A DNA stretch of 64,000 bases from Pseudomonas putida (GCF_001976065.1 NZ_MNAH01000005.1:259248-323247); one strand, 5' to 3'; numbered from the stretch's first letter, positions 26,639 to 34,962 are shown. Numbers and translations are program-made. Notes: generated by a model not told the origin, from the letters alone.

Positions 26639-26869
26639 ATGGCACGTAAAGCCTTTGAAACCTTCGAAGCCGTATCGGCTGTAGTCCCCCGTGAGGGCGG
26701 GTATTACGCGGCAATCGCCACCAAAGCCATCGGTGGCTCCGGTGCGCCTCGCTTCAACAAATTGCTGGAAGAACAGACTTTCAAGACCGCCAAAGATGCG
26801 GACGAAGCCGCAGCCCTGCAGTTGACCCACCTCAAGGGGGTCAGTGAGGACGGCGGGCTGATCTGGTAA
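26639..26869 (+). CDS. Small hypothetical protein
   Basis: A 76-residue soluble protein starting MARKAFETFEAVSAVVPREG. It contains YYAAIATKAIGGSGAPRF and an acidic helix. AGGA precedes the ATG at 26639. No known domain is recognised. It follows the ABM-fold gene by 41 bases and ends one base before the convergent flavin reductase stop, so the two genes abut tail to tail. Confidence 0.65.
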   Translation: MARKAFETFEAVSAVVPREGGYYAAIATKAIGGSGAPRFNKLLEEQTFKTAKDADEAAALQLTHLKGVSEDGGLIW

Positions 26870-27499
26870 TTACTTCACCGCCCCCGGGCGGTACATCTTG
26901 AACAACGCCTCGGGCCCCAACTGGAAATAATCCGCCGGACCGCCGCCGCGCAGAATCGGTTCTGCCGCGGCGGTGTCGTACACCCCATCCTTCAATAGCC
27001 ACTTGGCGATATGCACGGCGACCACTTCGCCGAGAATCAGCCAACTCGGCACCACATTGCCGTCCGCCCGCTGCAACTGAATGATCTGCGTGACCTTGCA
27101 CTCGAAAGACACCGGGCTTTCGGCGACCCGTGGCACCTGAATGACTTTCGAGGCAACAGTGCTCAGGCCCGCCAGTTCGAATTCGTTGACCTGCGGCTCG
27201 ACCATGGCGCTGCTCTGGTTCATTCGCTCAGCCAATGGCCGGGTGGCCAGGTTCCAGGCGAACTCACCGGTCTGTTCGATGTTGTTCAGGCTGTCTTTGC
27301 GTCCGACGCTGGAAAAACCAATGATCGGCGGAATGTAGTTGAAGGCGTTGAAGAAGCTGTAGGGCGCCAGGTTCAAGCGGCCTTCGGCATCCTGTGAAGA
27401 AATCCAGCCGATGGGACGCGGCCCGACGATCGCGTTGAACGGGTCGTGGGGCAGGCCGTGGCCGTTGACGGGTTCGTAGTAGTGGATGTCGTCGGGCAT
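26870..27499 (-). CDS. Flavin reductase-like (DIM6/NTAB) FMN-binding protein
   Basis: A 209-residue protein of the flavin reductase family with the split-barrel FMN-binding pattern GPRPIGWISSQDAEGRLNLA and FNYIPPIIGFSSVGRKDS. I chose the ATG at 27499 (MPDDIHYYEPVNG) because AGGA lies about ten bases upstream; six further in-frame codons reach an ATG at 27517. It probably reduces or binds FMN; a partner monooxygenase is not identified, although the ABM-fold gene is nearby. Confidence 0.82.
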   Translation of the reverse strand: MPDDIHYYEPVNGHGLPHDPFNAIVGPRPIGWISSQDAEGRLNLAPYSFFNAFNYIPPIIGFSSVGRKDSLNNIEQTGEFAWNLATRPLAERMNQSSAMVEPQVNEFELAGLSTVASKVIQVPRVAESPVSFECKVTQIIQLQRADGNVVPSWLILGEVVAVHIAKWLLKDGVYDTAAAEPILRGGGPADYFQLGPEALFKMYRPGAVK

Positions 27500-27577
27500 G
27501 GCGGGAATTCCTGGCACTTACGGGAGGCGGACATGGTGCAAGGACCGCCGACATTTTTCCAGTACGGAATCAGTCAA

Positions 27578-27667
27578 TGTGGGAGCGGGCTTGCTTGCGA
27601 AATCGGTGTGTCATGCAACAGAAATGTTGAATGTAAAACCGCATTCGCGAGCAAGCCCGCTCCCACA
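27578..27667. repeat. REP-type inverted pair (GTGGGAGCGGGCTTGC family)
   Basis: TGTGGGAGCGGGCTTGCTTG and its near-complement GCGAGCAAGCCCGCTCCCAC flank about 45 bases, between the flavin reductase gene and the repeat-protein gene. Confidence 0.88.
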
Positions 27668-27713
27668 GGTTCTATGGTTTGCCCGCAGATTTTCGGTGCC
27701 ACAGAAATGACTA

Positions 27714-27733
27714 AGCCCGGCCGAAGCCGGGCT
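27714..27733 (-). terminator. Hairpin downstream of the repeat-protein gene
   Basis: AGCCCGGC, four bases, GCCGGGCT: a perfect 8-bp stem with a UUCG loop on the minus strand, 20 bases beyond the stop. There is no long T tract. Confidence 0.6.
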
Positions 27734-27752
27734 GTGATGCCGCTTGAATGAA

Positions 27753-28046
27753 TCAGCTGACGGAAGCGCCGCCAGTATGGTCGTAGCCATCTTCGGCGAC
27801 AGTGGCGCCGCCAGTACGGTCGTAGCCATCTTCGGCGACGGTGGCGCCGCCAGTACGGTCATAGCCATCTTCAGCGATGGTCGCGGAGCCGGTGCGGTCG
27901 TAGCCATCGGCGGCGACTGTGGCGGAGCCAGTGCGGTCATAACCATCGGCGGCAACGGCGGAGCCTGTGCGGTCGAATCCGTCGGCGGCAAAGGTGTTGG
28001 CGGCCAATACGGACAGGGCGATGGCGAGGATCAGTTTGGTTTTCAT
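27753..28046 (-). CDS. Secreted tandem-repeat protein (DGYDRTG repeats)
   Basis: A 97-residue protein with a Sec signal peptide (about residues 1-20, ending NTFA) and a mature part made of six 12-13 residue repeats of the form EDGYDRTGGATVA. The first is DGFDRTG and the last DGYDHTG. In DNA the unit is 39 bases. I chose the ATG at 28046 because GGAG lies eight bases upstream; the ATG at 28052 is only two bases from it. The mature chain is acidic, has no cysteine and almost no hydrophobic core, so it may be disordered or bind metal. Similar short proteins exist in pseudomonads, but I know of no tested function. Confidence 0.75.
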   Translation of the reverse strand: MKTKLILAIALSVLAANTFAADGFDRTGSAVAADGYDRTGSATVAADGYDRTGSATIAEDGYDRTGGATVAEDGYDRTGGATVAEDGYDHTGGASVS

Positions 28047-28369
28047 GTTCATTTCTCCAGGTTCTTTGGCGTTTTGTGTCTTGGGTATGGGTTTCATGCT
28101 ACGCCAATTAAACTGATTAAAAAGCGCAAAATAATGCTAAGAACAATCGATTAATTAGATGTTAAGGCCGTCAGGCTTTTTCGCTATCAGAAGCTGAATG
28201 AGCGAATCGCAGTCAATCGAGTGGACGTGTTCAGGATGGCGGGCGGGCATTAACTCGTGATTAATCCGTCTGACGCTGTGCATGACAGATTTTTCCTACA
28301 GCGCTCAGGACAAACAAAAAAGGGGCAGATCCCGACGGACTGCCCCCTTTTGCCAAGACGCGCCTGGAC
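28047..28369. other. Intergenic region, 323 bases
   Basis: No gene is seen. The part near 28095-28160 is AT-rich and probably holds the repeat-protein promoter, although no convincing -35/-10 pair was resolved. The far end holds the terminator of the alpha-ketoglutarate permease gene. Confidence 0.6.
28316..28351 (-). terminator. Intrinsic terminator of the kgtP gene
   Basis: On the minus strand AAGGGGGCAG pairs with CTGCCCCTTT around a 13-base loop, and a run of T follows. It lies about 20 bases beyond the stop. Confidence 0.85.
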
Positions 28370-29689
28370 TTAGTCGGTGAGGATCCGCGAATGCTTGCGG
28401 GTGTCTTTCATGGTGATGTAGACCAGCAACGACACGGCGATGCAGGCAGTGACATACCAGTAGTAACCGGTTTCCATGCCAATGCTCTTGAACCATAGCG
28501 CGATGTATTCAGCGGTGCCGCCGAAGATCGACACGGTCAGGGCATACGGCAGGCCCACGCCCAGGGCGCGAATTTCGGTCGGGAACAGTTCGGCCTTCAC
28601 TACCGCGTTGATCGAGGTGTAGCCGCTGACGATGATCAGCGCCGCCATGATCAGGAAGAACGCGCCCCACCAGGTCTGGATGGTGTGCAGGGTGGTGAGG
28701 ATCGGCACGGTGAACAGTGTGCCCAGAATGCCGAAGGCAATCAGGATTGGTCGGCGGCCGATTTTGTCCGAGAGCCCGCCGATGATCGGTTGCAGGCACA
28801 TGAACAGGAACAGCGTGGCCGCAGAAATGGTGGTGGAGTCGGAGATGCTCATGCCGACAGTGTTTACCAGGTATTTCTGCATGTAGGTGGTGTAGGTGTA
28901 GAACGCCAGCGTACCGCCCATGGTCAAGCCGACCACGGTCATCAGTTCTTTTGGATGGCGCATCAAGGTGCGCATCGCGCTTTCCTTGGCCTTTTCCTTC
29001 TTGGTGAAGGACTCGGTTTCTTCCATGCCACGACGCAGGTATAGCGCGACCACGGCACACAGCGCGCCGATGGCGAAAGGGATGCGCCAGCCCCAGGCAT
29101 ACAGTTCTTCGGTGGTCAGTACGTTTTGCAGGATGATCAGTACGGCCAGCGCTATGAGCTGACCGGAGATCAGGGTCACGTACTGGAAGCTGGAGTAGAA
29201 ACCACGACGTTCCTTGGTCGCCATTTCGCTGAGGTAGGTGGCGGAGGTGCCGTACTCGCCACCGACCGACAGGCCCTGCAGCAGACGGGCGAACACCAGC
29301 AGGATCGGCGCGCCGATGCCGATGATTTCATAGCCGGGGCTCAGGGCGATCAGCAGCGAGCCGAAGCACATCAGGTAGACCGAGGCCATCAGCGCCTTTT
29401 TGCGGCCCACCTTGTCGGCGTACAGGCCCATCAACCAGCCGCCGATCGGACGCATCAGGAAACCCACGGCGAAGATCGCGGCGGTATTCAGCAGTTGTGC
29501 GGTGGTGTCGCCTTTGGGGAAAAAGGTCTTGGCGAAGTACAGCGAGAAAGCGGCGTAGACGTACCAGTCATACCACTCGACCATGTTGCCCACGGAACCG
29601 CTGAAGATCGATTTGATGCGGCTGGAGGTGGTTCGTTCTTTTGTCGGCACGGCAGCCGACCCACGGGGCAGGGTATTGGAGTTATCCAT
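28370..29689 (-). CDS. kgtP: Alpha-ketoglutarate:proton symporter family permease
   Basis: A 439-residue MFS permease of the metabolite:H+ symporter family (KgtP/ProP-like) with about 12 helices. Signatures include GNMVEWYDWYVYAAFSLYF, DKVGRKKALMAS, LQGLSVGGEYGTSATYLSEM and SDKIGRRPI. The upstream region has a good sigma-54 promoter, and the neighbouring genes encode a sigma-54 activator and its kinase. That setting matches alpha-ketoglutarate uptake controlled by MifSR in P. aeruginosa. Another dicarboxylate substrate is possible. Confidence 0.88.
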   Translation of the reverse strand: MDNSNTLPRGSAAVPTKERTTSSRIKSIFSGSVGNMVEWYDWYVYAAFSLYFAKTFFPKGDTTAQLLNTAAIFAVGFLMRPIGGWLMGLYADKVGRKKALMASVYLMCFGSLLIALSPGYEIIGIGAPILLVFARLLQGLSVGGEYGTSATYLSEMATKERRGFYSSFQYVTLISGQLIALAVLIILQNVLTTEELYAWGWRIPFAIGALCAVVALYLRRGMEETESFTKKEKAKESAMRTLMRHPKELMTVVGLTMGGTLAFYTYTTYMQKYLVNTVGMSISDSTTISAATLFLFMCLQPIIGGLSDKIGRRPILIAFGILGTLFTVPILTTLHTIQTWWGAFFLIMAALIIVSGYTSINAVVKAELFPTEIRALGVGLPYALTVSIFGGTAEYIALWFKSIGMETGYYWYVTACIAVSLLVYITMKDTRKHSRILTD

Positions 29690-29751
29690 TGAAGGATCCT
29701 TCGTTTAATTATTTTTTGTGGAGCGCGCGTTAACGCAGCCTGCGGGGGCTA

Positions 29752-29769
29752 TAGCAGGAGCTGTGCCAA
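29752..29769 (-). promoter_or_regulatory. Sigma-54 (-24/-12) promoter of kgtP
   Basis: On the minus strand TTGGCACAGCTCCTGCTA has the invariant GG and GC with exactly ten bases between them and the TTGGCAC -24 block. The start codon is about 60 bases downstream. Confidence 0.8.
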
Positions 29770-29810
29770 CAGGGAGAAGGCCGGTTTAGAGGGGTTTGGT
29801 AGAGTGGATG

Positions 29811-29856
29811 AGCGGAAATCCGCTTATGAAGGAATGGTTGTGAGCGGAAATTCGCC
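29811..29856. promoter_or_regulatory. Paired inverted repeats, candidate enhancer for the sigma-54 activator
   Basis: AGCGGAAATCCGCT (29811-29824, perfect arms AGCGGA/TCCGCT) and the related AGCGGAAATTCGCC (29843-29856) have centres 32 bases apart, about three helical turns, 50-80 bases upstream of the -24 element. This is where a DctD/MifR-type activator would bind. Confidence 0.55.
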
Positions 29857-29862
29857 GAGCCT

Positions 29863-29893
29863 GATCGTTCCCACGCGGAGCGTGGGAACGATC
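29863..29893. repeat. Palindromic repeat at the end of the response regulator gene
   Basis: GATCGTTCCCACGC, three bases, GCGTGGGAACGATC: a perfect 14-bp stem. It overlaps the first bases of the mifR stop codon and is a common kind of pseudomonad dispersed palindrome, probably also acting as terminator. Confidence 0.8.
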
Positions 29894-31223
29894 ATTCACC
29901 GAGGAACATCTCCCGGTTCAATCCATGCCGCTGCATTTTTTCATTGAATGTCCGGCGCGGCAGTTGCAGCTCTTCGAGCACCGCTTTCACATCACCCTTG
30001 TGCCGGGTCAACGCCGCGCGCAGGCACTGCGCTTCAAAGGCTTCCTGTTGCGCCGCCAGTGACTGCCCGGGCTCTATGCCCGCCGGTACAGGCTCGCCAA
30101 GTCCCAACACCTGACGCTCGGCAACATTCGCCAGTTCACGCACATTGCCCGGCCAGTCGTGACTCAACAGATGGCTCAGCTGCGGCCCGCTCAACGGCGC
30201 AAAGGTGCGGCCCAGGCGCTCGGCGGCACTGCGGGCAAAGGCCTCGTACAACAACGGAATGTCTTCGCGGCGGTCGCGCAAGGGTGGCAGGCGCAACTCA
30301 GCGACGTTCAGACGGTAAGCCAGGTCCTCGCGAAAACGTCCGGCCCGCGCTTCCTCGAGCAAGTCCGGTTTGGTCGCGGCGATGATCCGCAAGTCCACGC
30401 GAATACTTTGGTTTGAACCCAATCGCTCGAGCTTTTGCTCCTGCAACACCCGCAACAATTTCACCTGCTGCGCCAGGGGCATGCTTTCGATTTCATCGAG
30501 AAACAGCGTGCCGCCATCGGCGTATTCAAGCTTGCCGATGCGCTTGCCCTGGGCGCCGGTGAATGCGCCACTTTCGTGGCCGAACAGCTCGGCCTCGAAC
30601 AGTTGTTCGGGGATGGCCGCGCAGTTCAAGGCGACGAAGGGTTTATCGGCACGTGGGCCGAAGTCGTGCAGGCAACGGGCAACCAGCTCCTTGCCGCTGC
30701 CGGTTTCGCCGCGGATCAAGACGTTGACCGGTAGCGCCGCCAGATCGAGCACCTGCCGGCGCAAGGTCTGCAAGCTACGGGAAACACCGAGCAAGGTGGC
30801 GTCAAGTTTGGCGCGGTTGTCCGCCTGTTCATGCAGGGCACGGTTTTCCAGGACCAGCCGGCGCTTGTCCAGCGCCCGGCGCAAACTGCCGAGGAGGGTT
30901 TCGGGGCTGAAGGGTTTTTCCAGGAAATCGTAGGCGCCATCGCGCATCGCGTCGACCGCCATGGGCACATCGCCGTGGCCCGTCAGCAGAATCACCGGCA
31001 AATCGGCGTCGCGGCGCTGTACTTCGGCCAGCAGTTCCAGGCCGCTCATGCCGGGCATGCGCACGTCGCTCAGAATCACCCCGGCAAAATGCCTGGGCAA
31101 CTGCGCCAGGCACTCGTCGGCGCGGCTGAACAACTGCACTTCGAAACCCGACAGGCTCAGCCACTGCTCGACGGCGCTGCGAATGCTGCTTTCGTCGTCG
31201 ACCACCATCACTGAATTGAGCAT
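29892..31223 (-). CDS. mifR: Sigma-54-dependent response regulator (MifR/DctD type)
   Basis: A 443-residue NtrC-family activator. The receiver domain has acidic D9-D10 and phosphoacceptor D53 in LSDVRMPG. The AAA+ domain has Walker A GETGSGKE, the sigma-54 contact loop GAFTGA and Walker B GGTLFLDEIE. The C-terminal Fis-type helix-turn-helix is in GDVKAVLEELQLPRRTFNEKM. It overlaps the upstream kinase gene by 16 bases. The adjacent permease with a sigma-54 promoter is its probable target. MifR is favoured by the permease type; DctD is the alternative. Confidence 0.85.
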   Translation of the reverse strand: MLNSVMVVDDESSIRSAVEQWLSLSGFEVQLFSRADECLAQLPRHFAGVILSDVRMPGMSGLELLAEVQRRDADLPVILLTGHGDVPMAVDAMRDGAYDFLEKPFSPETLLGSLRRALDKRRLVLENRALHEQADNRAKLDATLLGVSRSLQTLRRQVLDLAALPVNVLIRGETGSGKELVARCLHDFGPRADKPFVALNCAAIPEQLFEAELFGHESGAFTGAQGKRIGKLEYADGGTLFLDEIESMPLAQQVKLLRVLQEQKLERLGSNQSIRVDLRIIAATKPDLLEEARAGRFREDLAYRLNVAELRLPPLRDRREDIPLLYEAFARSAAERLGRTFAPLSGPQLSHLLSHDWPGNVRELANVAERQVLGLGEPVPAGIEPGQSLAAQQEAFEAQCLRAALTRHKGDVKAVLEELQLPRRTFNEKMQRHGLNREMFLGE

Positions 31224-32983
31224 GAACCGTGCGCCTCCAGGTCGATCGGCAAGGTCAGGGAGAACACCGCGCCTTTGTCATGATTATCCGCCGTCAGGCG
31301 TCCACCCGATTCATGAACGATAGCGAAGGACACCGCCAGGCCGATACCCAGGCCATCGCCCACCGGTTTGGTGGTGAAGAACGGGTCGAACACTTTCGAC
31401 AGATGTTCTTCGGCAATCCCGCCGCCGTTGTCGATGACGCTCAGGCGCCACGCTTGCTCTTGGGCTTCGAGGCGAATCTCCAGACGCTTGCAGGGTTTGT
31501 CCTGCATCGCATCCAGGGCATTGCGCAGCAGATTGATCAGCACTTGCTCCAGGCGAATCGCATCGCCACGCACCCAGGCCGGTCGCGTCAGGTGCAGCAC
31601 GGTGCTGACCTGTTCGTCGCGCAATCGTGTGTCGAGCAGTTGCAGCGCCTGGTCCACCACCGAGGCCAGGTCCAGGCGTTCGCGCAAGCCACTGGGGCTT
31701 TTGCGGGCGAAGGTCTTCAGGTGACCGGTGAGCGCGGCCATGCGCGTGAGCATTTCATCCAGCGGCTTGAGCGCCTTGTAGGCTTCGTCGACCCGGCCGT
31801 GGTCGAGCAGCAGCCGCAGGGTCGCCAATTGCATGCGCTGGGCGGTCAGCGGCTGGTTGATCTCGTGGGCGAGGGCGGCGGACATCTGGCCGAGGGCGGC
31901 CAGTTTGGCCGATTGCACCAGGCCTTCCTGAGCGGTGCGCAGGTCGCGGGTACGTTCTTCAACCAGTTGCTCGAGTTCTTCGCGGCTGCGCTGGCGCAGT
32001 TTGGCCAGGCGCCAGCGCTGGTTGAGAAACAGCAGCAGAAACACCAGCGTCAGCCAAATACCCGCTGCAGCGAGTGCGGCGTTACGACTGTCTTCAAAGG
32101 CAACCTGCGGGCGGCGCAGCAGGTGCAGGGTCCAGCCTTCGGCGGCCAGCGGCAGGGATTCCCACAGGTAATCGGCCGGGCCGTCGGGGCCATCGACCCG
32201 TGCCAGGTCGCTGTTTTCGTCGAAGCGGCGCAATGATCGGTATTCAAGCGGCATCAGCGGCTGCTTGTCGTATTGGCGGGTGGTCTTGAGTTCGGCGCGA
32301 TCGATGTCGCTCAGCGGTTTCAGGTGCCGATACCGCCAGCCCGGCTGGTTGGCGATGAAGATGATGCCGCGGGCGTCGCTGACCAGCAGGGTGTCGCTAC
32401 CCTGGCGCCATTCGCGTTCCAGCTCGGGAAACTCCAGTTTCACCACCATGGCGCCGAGAAACTGGCCATCGTCGTTAGTCACCGCGCTGGAGAGGAAGTA
32501 GCCCGGAATTCCACTGGTCACCCCCACGGCGTAAAAACGCCCGGTGCCTTGGGTGCGGGTCTGGTTGAAGTAGGGGCGAAAACCGTAGTTGTGGCCGACG
32601 TAGCTGCTGGGCAAACGCCAGTTGCTCGCTGCCACGGCCAGGCCGGTGCGATCGAGCAGTTCCAGGGTCGAAGACTCGGCGGCGCCGTTGATCTGTTCCA
32701 GTTTGCGGTTGAGCACCTCCTGTTGCCCGGGGCTCACCGGGCCTTTGAGTGCGTCGCGCAATTGCGGGTCGAGTGCCAGCACGGAGGGCAGGGCGCGGTA
32801 GCGTTCGATCAGGGTATGCAGGGAGGTGGCATACAGCGCCAATTGCTGATTGGCACGGGCTGCGTCATCGACCAGTGACTGGCGCACGGTTTGACGAACG
32901 GCCAGGGTCGCGGCGAGGGCGGCGCCAGCGATGATCAACAGGGTATACAGCGCCAGGCGCAAAGGACGAGAGGATTCAAACAT
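31208..32983 (-). CDS. mifS: Sensor histidine kinase (MifS/DctB type)
   Basis: A 591-residue membrane kinase. An N-terminal helix (about residues 8-28) is followed by a periplasmic double-Cache-like sensor, a second helix near residues 300-320 (AAAGIWLTLVFLLLFL) and a coiled linker. The HisKA box is AALAHEINQPLT and the ATPase motifs are LINLLRNALDA, DNGGGI and GLGIGLAVS. The architecture is that of C4/C5-dicarboxylate sensors. With the overlapping response regulator it forms a complete two-component system; alpha-ketoglutarate is the suggested signal. Confidence 0.85.
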   Translation of the reverse strand: MFESSRPLRLALYTLLIIAGAALAATLAVRQTVRQSLVDDAARANQQLALYATSLHTLIERYRALPSVLALDPQLRDALKGPVSPGQQEVLNRKLEQINGAAESSTLELLDRTGLAVAASNWRLPSSYVGHNYGFRPYFNQTRTQGTGRFYAVGVTSGIPGYFLSSAVTNDDGQFLGAMVVKLEFPELEREWRQGSDTLLVSDARGIIFIANQPGWRYRHLKPLSDIDRAELKTTRQYDKQPLMPLEYRSLRRFDENSDLARVDGPDGPADYLWESLPLAAEGWTLHLLRRPQVAFEDSRNAALAAAGIWLTLVFLLLFLNQRWRLAKLRQRSREELEQLVEERTRDLRTAQEGLVQSAKLAALGQMSAALAHEINQPLTAQRMQLATLRLLLDHGRVDEAYKALKPLDEMLTRMAALTGHLKTFARKSPSGLRERLDLASVVDQALQLLDTRLRDEQVSTVLHLTRPAWVRGDAIRLEQVLINLLRNALDAMQDKPCKRLEIRLEAQEQAWRLSVIDNGGGIAEEHLSKVFDPFFTTKPVGDGLGIGLAVSFAIVHESGGRLTADNHDKGAVFSLTLPIDLEAHGSCSIQ

Positions 32984-33072
32984 GCTTGGGCATTACACAG
33001 GTGTACGGGGGCGCACCATACCATGGGGCTTTGCTGTCATCCCATAAAAGCGGCTCTTGCAAAAGCAGGCAA

Positions 33073-33110
33073 TAAAAAAGGCGACAGGAGCATCCCCCTG
33101 TCGCCTTTTT
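33073..33110. terminator. Bidirectional intrinsic terminator
   Basis: AAAAAGGCGACAGG and CCTGTCGCCTTTTT enclose an 8-base loop, with A and T tracts outside. It lies 18 bases beyond the fumarase stop. Confidence 0.9.
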
Positions 33111-33127
33111 CGTGCCGGTCGAAGCGC

Positions 33128-34651
33128 TTACTGCACTTCTACCGCCAGGCTTTCACTGATCTTTTGCTGCCAGATGGCAGGACCGGTGATGTGCACGGAC
33201 TCGCCCTTGCTGTCGACCGCAACGGTCACAGGCATGTCCTTGACGTCGAACTCGTAGATCGCTTCCATGCCCAGTTCGGCGAAAGCGACAACGCGGGATT
33301 TCTTGATCGCTTGCGCCACCAGGTAAGCCGCGCCGCCCACTGCCATCAGGTAAACGGCCTTGTGGTCCTTGATCGCGTCGATGGCGGTAGGACCGCGCTC
33401 GGATTTGCCGATCATGCCCAGCAGGCCGGTTTGCTCGAGGATCTGGCGGGTGAACTTGTCCATCCGCGTCGCGGTGGTCGGGCCAGCCGGGCCAACCACT
33501 TCTTCGCGAACCGGATCAACCGGGCCGACGTAATAGATGAAGCGACCCTTGAGGTCCACCGGCAGGGTTTCACCCTTGTTCAGCATCTCGACCATGCGCT
33601 TGTGCGCAGCGTCGCGACCGGTGAGCATCTTGCCGTTGAGCAAGACGGTTTCGCCCGGTTTCCAGCTCTGCACTTCTTCCGGGGTCAGGGTGTCGAGGTT
33701 GACGCGACGGGCCGACGGGCCGGCTTCCCAGACGATTTCCGGGTAGGCGTCCAGCGGTGGCGCTTCCAGCGAGGCCGGGCCGGAACCGTCGAGCACGAAG
33801 TGGGCGTGACGGGTGGCGGCGCAGTTCGGGATCATGCACACCGGCAACGAAGCGGCGTGGGTCGGGTAGTCCATGATCTTCACGTCGAGCACGGTGGTCA
33901 GGCCACCGAGGCCCTGGGCGCCGATGCCCAGCTGGTTGACCTTCTCGAACAGCTCCAGGCGCATTTCTTCAATGCGGTTCTGCGGGCCACGGGCCTTCAG
34001 CTCGTGAATGTCGATGGATTCCATCAACACTTCCTTGGCCATGACCGCGGCTTTCTCGGCGGTGCCGCCGATGCCGATGCCGAGCATGCCCGGTGGGCAC
34101 CAGCCGGCGCCCATGGTCGGAACGGTCTTCAGAACCCAGTCGACGATCGAGTCGGACGGGTTGAGCATGGCCATTTTCGACTTGTTCTCGGAACCGCCGC
34201 CCTTGGCCGCCACGTCCACTTCCACGGTATTACCCGGGACGATGGAGTAATGGATAACGGCCGGGGTGTTGTCCTTGGTGTTCTTGCGAGCGCCCGCCGG
34301 GTCGGCGAGGATCGAAGCACGCAGGACGTTTTCCGGCAGGTTGTAGGCGCGACGCACGCCTTCGTTGATCATGTCGTCCAGGCCCATGGTGGCGCCATCC
34401 CAACGAACGTCCATGCCCACCCGGACAAACACGGTCACGATGCCGGTGTCCTGGCAGATCGGGCGGTGGCCGGTGGCGCACATGCGCGAGTTGATCAGGA
34501 TCTGCGCCATCGAATCGCGAGCTGCCGGCGATTCTTCACGCAGGTAGGCCTCGTGCATCGCCTGGATGAAATCCACGGGGTGGTAGTAGGAAATGAACTG
34601 CAGGGCGTCGGCAACGCTCTGAATCAGGTCGTCTTGCTTGATCACGGTCAT
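33128..34651 (-). CDS. fumA: Class I fumarate hydratase (iron-sulfur)
   Basis: A 507-residue [4Fe-4S] fumarase interconverting fumarate and malate in the TCA cycle. Cluster cysteine candidates lie in SRMCATGHRPICQDTG, GAGWCPPGML and IPNCAATRHAHF, the usual class I layout. The C-terminal beta domain is complete (GRFIYYVGPVDPVREEVVG). The ATG at 34651 follows GAGGAG with eight-base spacing. The long leader carries two inverted repeats. Class I fumarases are oxygen-sensitive and iron-dependent, so iron control is plausible but not seen. Confidence 0.96.
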   Translation of the reverse strand: MTVIKQDDLIQSVADALQFISYYHPVDFIQAMHEAYLREESPAARDSMAQILINSRMCATGHRPICQDTGIVTVFVRVGMDVRWDGATMGLDDMINEGVRRAYNLPENVLRASILADPAGARKNTKDNTPAVIHYSIVPGNTVEVDVAAKGGGSENKSKMAMLNPSDSIVDWVLKTVPTMGAGWCPPGMLGIGIGGTAEKAAVMAKEVLMESIDIHELKARGPQNRIEEMRLELFEKVNQLGIGAQGLGGLTTVLDVKIMDYPTHAASLPVCMIPNCAATRHAHFVLDGSGPASLEAPPLDAYPEIVWEAGPSARRVNLDTLTPEEVQSWKPGETVLLNGKMLTGRDAAHKRMVEMLNKGETLPVDLKGRFIYYVGPVDPVREEVVGPAGPTTATRMDKFTRQILEQTGLLGMIGKSERGPTAIDAIKDHKAVYLMAVGGAAYLVAQAIKKSRVVAFAELGMEAIYEFDVKDMPVTVAVDSKGESVHITGPAIWQQKISESLAVEVQ

Positions 34652-34686
34652 GAGTCGCGCTCCTCTAAAAGACGGGAACATTCAAT

Positions 34687-34730
34687 AAGGTGCTTGCAGC
34701 TTGGGTGCATCGGTCGGTTGCAAGCACCTT
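34687..34730 (-). repeat. 12-bp inverted repeat in the fumA leader
   Basis: AAGGTGCTTGCA and TGCAAGCACCTT are separated by 20 bases, 36-79 bases upstream of the fumA start. In RNA they would form a strong leader stem-loop without a T tract. Confidence 0.7.
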
Positions 34731-34765
34731 TCAAGGCACGCCGGGCATGCTGGCGCGACGCTAAA

Positions 34766-34790
34766 AAGGCGCGGCAGTATAACGCGCCTT
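34766..34790 (-). promoter_or_regulatory. Palindrome enclosing a TATACT -10 element upstream of fumA
   Basis: AAGGCGCG and CGCGCCTT flank a 9-base loop. Read on the minus strand the loop contains TATACT (34776-34781), a near-consensus -10. The -35 side is weak (TGTACC at 16 bases). It could be a promoter with an overlapping operator, or a terminator-like hairpin, as T5 follows. Confidence 0.45.
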
Positions 34791-34962
34791 GCTGGCGGGT
34801 ACACGCGTCGGTGGTCAAACCTTGGTCTCATTGTCGTAGCCGATCCCCGCTATGGGCAAAGTGCCTGCAACCCCTGAAAATTGAATGGTCATTTATCGGC
34901 CGCACCACTAAAGTGGCAATCGGTCTGTAGAGTAGGACGCTCTGTCAGTCTCCTTTCATAGG

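Larger units (their letters stand above)
34652..34962. other. Divergent intergenic region between fumA and the diguanylate cyclase gene, 311 bases
   Basis: No gene is seen. It holds two perfect inverted repeats on the fumA side (34687-34730 and 34766-34790) and the control region of the diguanylate cyclase gene on the other. Confidence 0.6.

Noticed and set aside
27753..28046. Tandem repeat as a CRISPR or non-coding satellite
   Set aside because: The 39-base units keep one open frame with signal peptide and ribosome site, so they are protein-coding.
29892..32983. DctB/DctD as names for the two-component system
   Set aside because: Domain layout is the same, but the adjacent gene is a KgtP-type permease and not DctA, so MifS/MifR is preferred; not fully excluded.
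32891..34930. A 679-codon plus-strand frame opposite fumA
   Set aside because: His/Asp/Arg-rich with no domain, and it covers the fumA promoter and terminator; an antisense shadow.
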